NCBI GenBank assembly: GCA_029259935.1
Contig: JAJDEH010000193.1
Location: forward strand, 1-37,822
Length of the DNA stretch: 37,822 nucleotides
Direction of reading: 5' to 3'
Source of the DNA: Planctomycetota bacterium
GTDB lineage: Bacteria; Planctomycetota; Planctomycetia; Pirellulales; Pirellulaceae
The position numbers and the translations under genes are program-made. A model generated the notes under the pieces. That model had not been told where the DNA came from. It saw only the letters and a program-made list of their open reading frames with translations, and did not search any database. Positions 34,628 to 37,822 of the stretch are shown here, piece by piece (position 1 is the first letter of the stretch; every line of letters starts with the position of its first letter).

Positions 34628-35335
34628 GGCGGGTAATGCGGGGCAGGATGAATGACAATATTGTAAGCGAATTTAGCGGTTTGCGCCGGATCAATCAAAC
34701 GGAAGTCATGGGGGCAACAAATGCCGACAAGTGGCGAGCCATCTCCTGCTCAGCCCCAAACAACCGGCGTCCGCTGCCATCCCCCATAACGTAATTTTAC
34801 GCAAGAGCCCGGCAACACGACTAGTGCGAGAAAATCGCGAGAAAAGTGCCGTTTTGGTTCACTTTCTCAACTCTTCCCGCACCGGTGCTTTCGGCGAAAG
34901 TGCCCTGCAGCCCATCCACGCGCCGCTCTTAGCCAGCACCAACTCCAAGCGGCGCACTCACCTATCTGTAACATACGGCCGCTTGCCTGAATTAGGCGAT
35001 TGACTCGAAAAAACGGCTCAACAACCGTTCAGATTGGTAATCACTTCGCAACCATTTCGCAAGCATGGCCGTGGCATCAGGTCCGCCCCTCTCCGATTGA
35101 TAGTTCCCTATCTCCATTGTATCAATCCAGCCGAGTTTCCGCCGGCGCGGACTTGAACTGCATTCTTGGCAATTGCGGCGGAAGATGAGTTCCGAGAACT
35201 AGCCGCCTCAATCTCTGCTAGACTGAAAGGCAGTGACGGCATGGGCGCGGCGGGGGAACCGCTTCGGACTCGGTTTGACTAGGCAGTTGCCAGCGCCGGT
35301 CGTCATATCGTCCCCACATTGGCGAGGCCGCGGCC
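34628..35335. other. Long intergenic region
   Basis: 708 bases between the divergent DUF1501 pair and the broken sigma factor gene. The longest frame (34731-35003, plus strand) encodes a low-complexity-like peptide with no family features and I do not accept it. No tRNA, terminator or strong repeat stood out. Confidence 0.4.
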
Positions 35336-35981
35336 ATGCTTGATTCATCCTTTGAATCTTCTGTCACGCTTTGGATCAAGGAATTGAAAGAGGGAGATGA
35401 TGCGGCGGCTCAGCAGTTGTGGGACGCTTTTTTCCCAAACTGGTTGCCGCGGCCAACCGCAAGATGGGCAATGCGGCCAGACGAATCGCTGACGAGGAAG
35501 ATGTAGCGATCAACGTTTTTCATAGCCTCTGTGTCGGGGCTCGCGAGGGTAAGTTCGATCAGCTCAGCAATCGTAACGACCTGTGGAAGTTGCTGATAGC
35601 GATGGCAGGTAATAAAGCGTCGGAACAGATTCGTCGCCAAACCGCACAAAAACGCGGAGGGCCCGATCTAAGAGGAAACTCCGCCGTCGCCTATCAAGGT
35701 GTTCAGCACGGTGACCAGCAGGGGCCGCTAGGCTAGGTTTCGACGGCTTCGCGGGCGGCGAACCAACGCCGGAATTCATGGCCATTCTAAATGAACAGCA
35801 GGCAGTCTTGTTCAGACGGCTTCGCAATGACACGTTGCGCGAGATCGCTCGGCTGCGTATCTCCGGCTACTCCAACGGTGAAATCGCGGAAGCGACGGGT
35901 GTCTCGCTACGCTCCGTCGAGCGAAAGCTGGGTGTTATTCGCGAGACCTGGTCGGACGAGTTGGATGCGGACGCGAGCTAG
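35336..35981 (+). pseudogene. ECF-type RNA polymerase sigma factor, frameshifted
   Basis: Three frames together spell one planctomycete-type ECF sigma factor. The ATG at 35336 gives SVTLWIKELKEGDDAAAQQL and then WDAFF. A second frame continues PKLVAAANRKMG, then RRIADEEDVAINVFHSL (region 2) up to a TAG at 35734. The third gives EPTPEFMAILNE and the region 4 helix-turn-helix GYSNGEIAEATGVSLRSVER. The first break lies in a run of six T (35428-35433), where a seventh T would restore the frame. The second is a tandem 5-bp duplication CTAGG-CTAGG (35728-35737); removing one copy restores continuous reading GPLGFDGFAGG. The T-run and the following CCCAAAC also form -1 slippery heptamers in the right phase, so the first shift could be programmed, but the duplication looks like a genuine lesion. 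Confidence 0.8.
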
Positions 35982-36200
35982 CTAGCGCGACAGCGCGGAC
36001 CGCTTGCAGACGCTGCCAGGCTGGCATGACGTAGTCACCAACTCTCCAAAATCTTCCTTCTGACCACGACAACACACTGTTTCCCGCCCGACATCAGGCT
36101 ACGTCGATTTGCGAATCACCTTCGCCATTCGTTAAGATGGCCTCAGCACGCTTGGTGGCCTCTTTGAATCCGCATAGCCGCAGGCCACGAAGCGGCAAAG

Positions 36201-36252
36201 TTCAACGCACGATCTATCCGTCTCAAAGCAGCCGGATAGATCGCAATTCGTT
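36201..36252 (+). repeat. Palindromic leader repeat, copy A
   Basis: A 52-base sequence repeated at 36864-36914 with one base missing. It folds into CGATCTATCCG / CGGATAGATCG (36210-36220 and 36233-36243) with a 12-base loop. AACG/CGTT can pair outside an asymmetric internal loop. It ends 22 bases before the ORF at 36275. The left edge GTTCAAC fits the integron RYYYAAC box, but the right edge does not fit GTTRRRY. Confidence 0.8.
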
Positions 36253-36274
36253 GTTGTGTTGCTACACAAACCGC

Positions 36275-36766
36275 ATGAAAAACGCATCAAATCTTATTCC
36301 TGACGATCTGCAGAACTTCCTCGCCACGAACGAAGATCGCCGATTCACGTTCGAGCGCAATGAGGAATCTGAAATGGAAGTCGATTCATTTGAATTCTAC
36401 GCACCAAATGAGGTGAAGCTCTCGAGGTTCACTATCGATACCTACGAATATCATCTAAATCACAACGAAACCGGCAACGATCCGGAACTTCGCTACGACA
36501 TTCAAGGTGTTGATCTCATTCGAGATTGCGGCGGCTACGAACCAGAAGGCATTCTTATTTACATTCCGGAATTTCAAGAATACGGATCATGGGATTGCGA
36601 TCACGGGCTCATTGCCGTGTATCCGAATGTTGGCTGGTCCACAATAGAAACTCGCCTCGTAGACTACGTTAATGCACAATGGTATCCTCAGTTGGCAGAG
36701 CAATATTTGTTGCGGCCATGGGCTGATGACCGATGTTCAAAAATCAAGCCGTACTCATCACGTTGA
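36275..36766 (+). CDS. Unidentified acidic protein in a cassette-like unit
   Basis: 163 residues from the ATG at 36275, acidic and aromatic-rich, with no signal peptide. The middle segment GYEPEGILIYIPEFQEYGSW and the following HGLIAVYPNVGWSTIE suggest a small beta-rich globular protein, like many immunity or SMI1/KNR4-type proteins, but I cannot assign it. The frame is open back to 36137, but that part contains the palindromic repeat and is unlikely to be coding. The DNA is visibly richer in A/T than the genes to the left, which hints at recent acquisition. Confidence 0.65.
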   Translation: MKNASNLIPDDLQNFLATNEDRRFTFERNEESEMEVDSFEFYAPNEVKLSRFTIDTYEYHLNHNETGNDPELRYDIQGVDLIRDCGGYEPEGILIYIPEFQEYGSWDCDHGLIAVYPNVGWSTIETRLVDYVNAQWYPQLAEQYLLRPWADDRCSKIKPYSSR

Positions 36767-36863
36767 AACGCGGCGTCACAAGAACGTTGAACCGGAGCGG
36801 CGAATCAAGCCGGTTTTTGAAATCAACTTTCCGTGTCGCCGCCCGTTAACGTGAACGTTAAAC

Positions 36864-36914
36864 TTCAACGCACGATCTATCGTCTCAAAGCAGCCGGATA
36901 GATCGCAATTCGTT
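36864..36914 (+). repeat. Palindromic leader repeat, copy B
   Basis: Identical to copy A apart from one lost C in the left arm; the copy-to-copy offset is 663 bases, about one ORF. It lies 25 bases before the ORF at 36940. Immediately upstream, GCGGCGA (about 36797) pairs with TCGCCGC (about 36833), another possible hairpin after the preceding gene. Confidence 0.8.
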
Positions 36915-36939
36915 TAGGCTCAAAACCTCCCACCTCGTC

Positions 36940-37416
36940 ATGCATTGGTCTTCCTGCGACGATGAAATGAAAATGGGTGACTTCCTAGAGAAGATCTCCG
37001 ACGAATCGAAACTACGACGGTTCGCCTTAGAGTTAGCCTGCACTGTGCTGGAAGAACTTAGTGATCCGAGGTTGATCGAAGCTGTTGGTGCAACAGAGGA
37101 CTATTTGAACGGAGCCATCTCCGAGATTCAGCTGAAAAAGTTTCACGCCAACGCCGAACTTGCTTTTGAGGACATCTCAGTTAAGGAATTGGATTTGCCG
37201 GACGAAGTAACTGATGCCGAGATGGAATACGAGAAGGCAGCAGTAGTCGTATGGGCAGCTCTTCCTCCCACTCTCAGCTACTGCGCGTCTCCTTTAGAAG
37301 CGGCCCGTGATTCGGCACTGCACGCCGCTCACTACTGTCGTTTAATTCGAGGTGACGGAGAACTTGAGAATCAGGTTGAGGTTCTACACGTGGTAGGGCT
37401 TCCATCTGCTGTTTGA
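36940..37416 (+). CDS. Unidentified acidic helical protein in a cassette-like unit
   Basis: 158 residues, largely alpha-helical and acidic, without a signal peptide or membrane helix. The end, LPPTLSYCASPLEAARDSAL then HAAHYCRLIR, is the most distinctive part. No family is recognised. ATGs at 36967 and 36973 are alternative starts, and none has a strong ribosome-binding site. Like its left neighbour it directly follows a copy of the palindromic repeat and has low-GC composition, so the two behave like repeated-leader plus ORF units. Confidence 0.6.
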   Translation: MHWSSCDDEMKMGDFLEKISDESKLRRFALELACTVLEELSDPRLIEAVGATEDYLNGAISEIQLKKFHANAELAFEDISVKELDLPDEVTDAEMEYEKAAVVVWAALPPTLSYCASPLEAARDSALHAAHYCRLIRGDGELENQVEVLHVVGLPSAV

Positions 37417-37464
37417 CCCGAATTCGGGCCTAACCGAGTAGCCGCGACGGTTGCCCGCCGCGGC
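37417..37464. other. Palindrome, RYYYAAC-like box and hairpin after the last cassette-like ORF
   Basis: CCCGAATTCGGG (37417-37428) is a perfect 12-bp palindrome. GCCTAAC (37428-37434) fits the integron RYYYAAC consensus. A GC-rich hairpin (GCCGCG 37441-37446 with CGCGGC 37459-37464) on the minus strand has a GCAA tetraloop and a fully paired stem. It may be a terminator or a remnant of an RNA element. Confidence 0.45.
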
Positions 37465-37488
37465 CCCCACACCACCACAGCATGCTGG

Positions 37489-37682
37489 TCAGCACTGGGC
37501 GGTTCGACGTAGTGGAGCAAGCTCGCTCCAGAGAGTCTTCATGCTTAAGAGTCCTTGTTCTGACAGCCAGGCGTTGGTCAGGCCGACGGTGATCTCAGGT
37601 CGGCACTTACGCACACATTCGCATGCGGACTGGCAAGGTCTGATGGACGAGCGGGGGGAGATCCCGCCCGGGTAAGCGCTAG
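37489..37682 (-). pseudogene. Probable C-terminal remnant of a group II intron maturase/reverse transcriptase
   Basis: The minus-strand frame ends at 37489 and reads VGLTNAWLSEQGLLSMKTLW before its last residues. This resembles the C-terminus of group II intron-encoded proteins (a TNxWLxxQGLxSxKxLW pattern recalled from that family). Cysteine-rich residues precede it (CQSACECVRKCRPE). The frame runs into the end of the IS21-like element at 37683, so the 5' part is cut off. No catalytic RT motif is present in the window. The family assignment is from memory and could be wrong. Confidence 0.35.
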
Positions 37683-37822
37683 TGTTCGGCGACAATTAGT
37701 TCTCCGCTTTAGCGACAATTAGAATTCCCTGTGAGGAATTTTATTTCGTACCCTTCGGTGCTTGGGGTTTCGTTTTCTTGGCTGTCTCTACACGGTAGCT
37801 TGGCACGTTCAACTCGATGATC
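37683..37822 (-). mobile_element. End of an IS21-family insertion sequence (partial)
   Basis: The element edge begins TGTTCGGCGACAATTAG at 37683. A second copy of the internal repeat GCGACAATTAG lies at 37712-37722, 23 bases after the first (37689-37699). Multiple terminal repeats with a TG edge are typical of IS21-like elements. The remaining frame fits istB. The rest lies outside the window. Confidence 0.6.
37741..37822 (-). CDS. istB: IstB-like ATP-binding protein, C-terminus (partial)
   Basis: Only the last 26 residues are inside the window, reading IIELNVPSYRVETAKK and a basic tail to a TAA at 37743-37741. IstB is the AAA+ helper ATPase of IS21 transposition, and its C-terminus often ends in such a basic tail after a short IxxxxxSYR segment. 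Its position directly inside the terminal repeats supports the call; the short length limits confidence. Confidence 0.5.
   Translation of the reverse strand, partial: IIELNVPSYRVETAKKTKPQAPKGTK

Noticed and set aside
34731..35003. 90-residue plus-strand frame in the long intergenic region
   Set aside because: It has no ribosome-binding site, no domain-like pattern and a composition like translated non-coding DNA.
36201..36252. Calling the palindromic repeat a true integron attC site
   Set aside because: The left box fits RYYYAAC in copy A only, and the right edge does not fit GTTRRRY in either copy; kept as a hypothesis in the findings.
37441..37464. GNRA-loop hairpin as group II intron domain V
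   Set aside because: It has the tetraloop but lacks the AGC catalytic triad and the two-base bulge expected in domain V, so it cannot be called that.
1..37822. CRISPR arrays, rRNA or tRNA genes
   Set aside because: No regularly spaced short repeats and no cloverleaf-like or rRNA-like stretch were found by reading; a dedicated tRNA scan could not be run.

Overview
The window reads as a chromosomal segment of a planctomycete, most likely of the Pirellulales type. This rests on protein families that are hallmarks of that group: three DUF1501 proteins, a PSD1/DUF1549/DUF1553 'planctomycete cytochrome C' protein, a DUF1571 protein, a giant DUF1583-type protein with its TPR partner, a secreted ThuA-like protein and a planctomycete-type ECF sigma factor. 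The DNA is GC-rich, with a visibly more A/T-rich stretch near the right edge.

Left part (1-16.8 kb): a possible gene end, guaA and a methyltransferase on the minus strand, then a two-gene plus-strand operon (TPR protein and an 1832-residue exported protein with duplicated lectin-like modules). A sigma70-like promoter precedes this operon, and a perfect palindrome fills its spacer. A shared terminator separates the operon from a DUF1501 gene, which diverges from the PSD1 cytochrome gene. A small zinc-ribbon protein and an MFS transporter follow on the minus strand.

Centre (18.4-20.4 kb): the most notable locus is a retron-like reverse transcriptase. Directly upstream is a 171-nt region with the architecture of a retron msr-msd: long complementary ends (a1/a2), an AAGC branch-site candidate right after a1, two msr-like hairpins and one long msd-like hairpin. 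No separate effector gene is evident.

20.4-31 kb: an exported HEAT lipoprotein, an alpha/beta hydrolase, a DUF1571 protein, a metallo-beta-lactamase-fold enzyme, a palindromic intergenic repeat, an SDR oxidoreductase, an unknown exported protein that shares the palindromic operator found at 3.4 kb, and a tight minus-strand operon: TIR-receiver fusion, hotdog thioesterase, adenosine deaminase, methyltransferase. A ThuA-like gene lies upstream of that operon.

Right part (31-37.8 kb): a third methyltransferase, two tandem DUF1501 genes, an ECF sigma factor broken by two frameshifts, and an accessory zone. In that zone two unidentified small ORFs are each preceded by a nearly identical 52-nt palindromic repeat (cassette-like). 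Next come a probable group II intron maturase remnant and the end of an IS21-family element cut off by the window edge.
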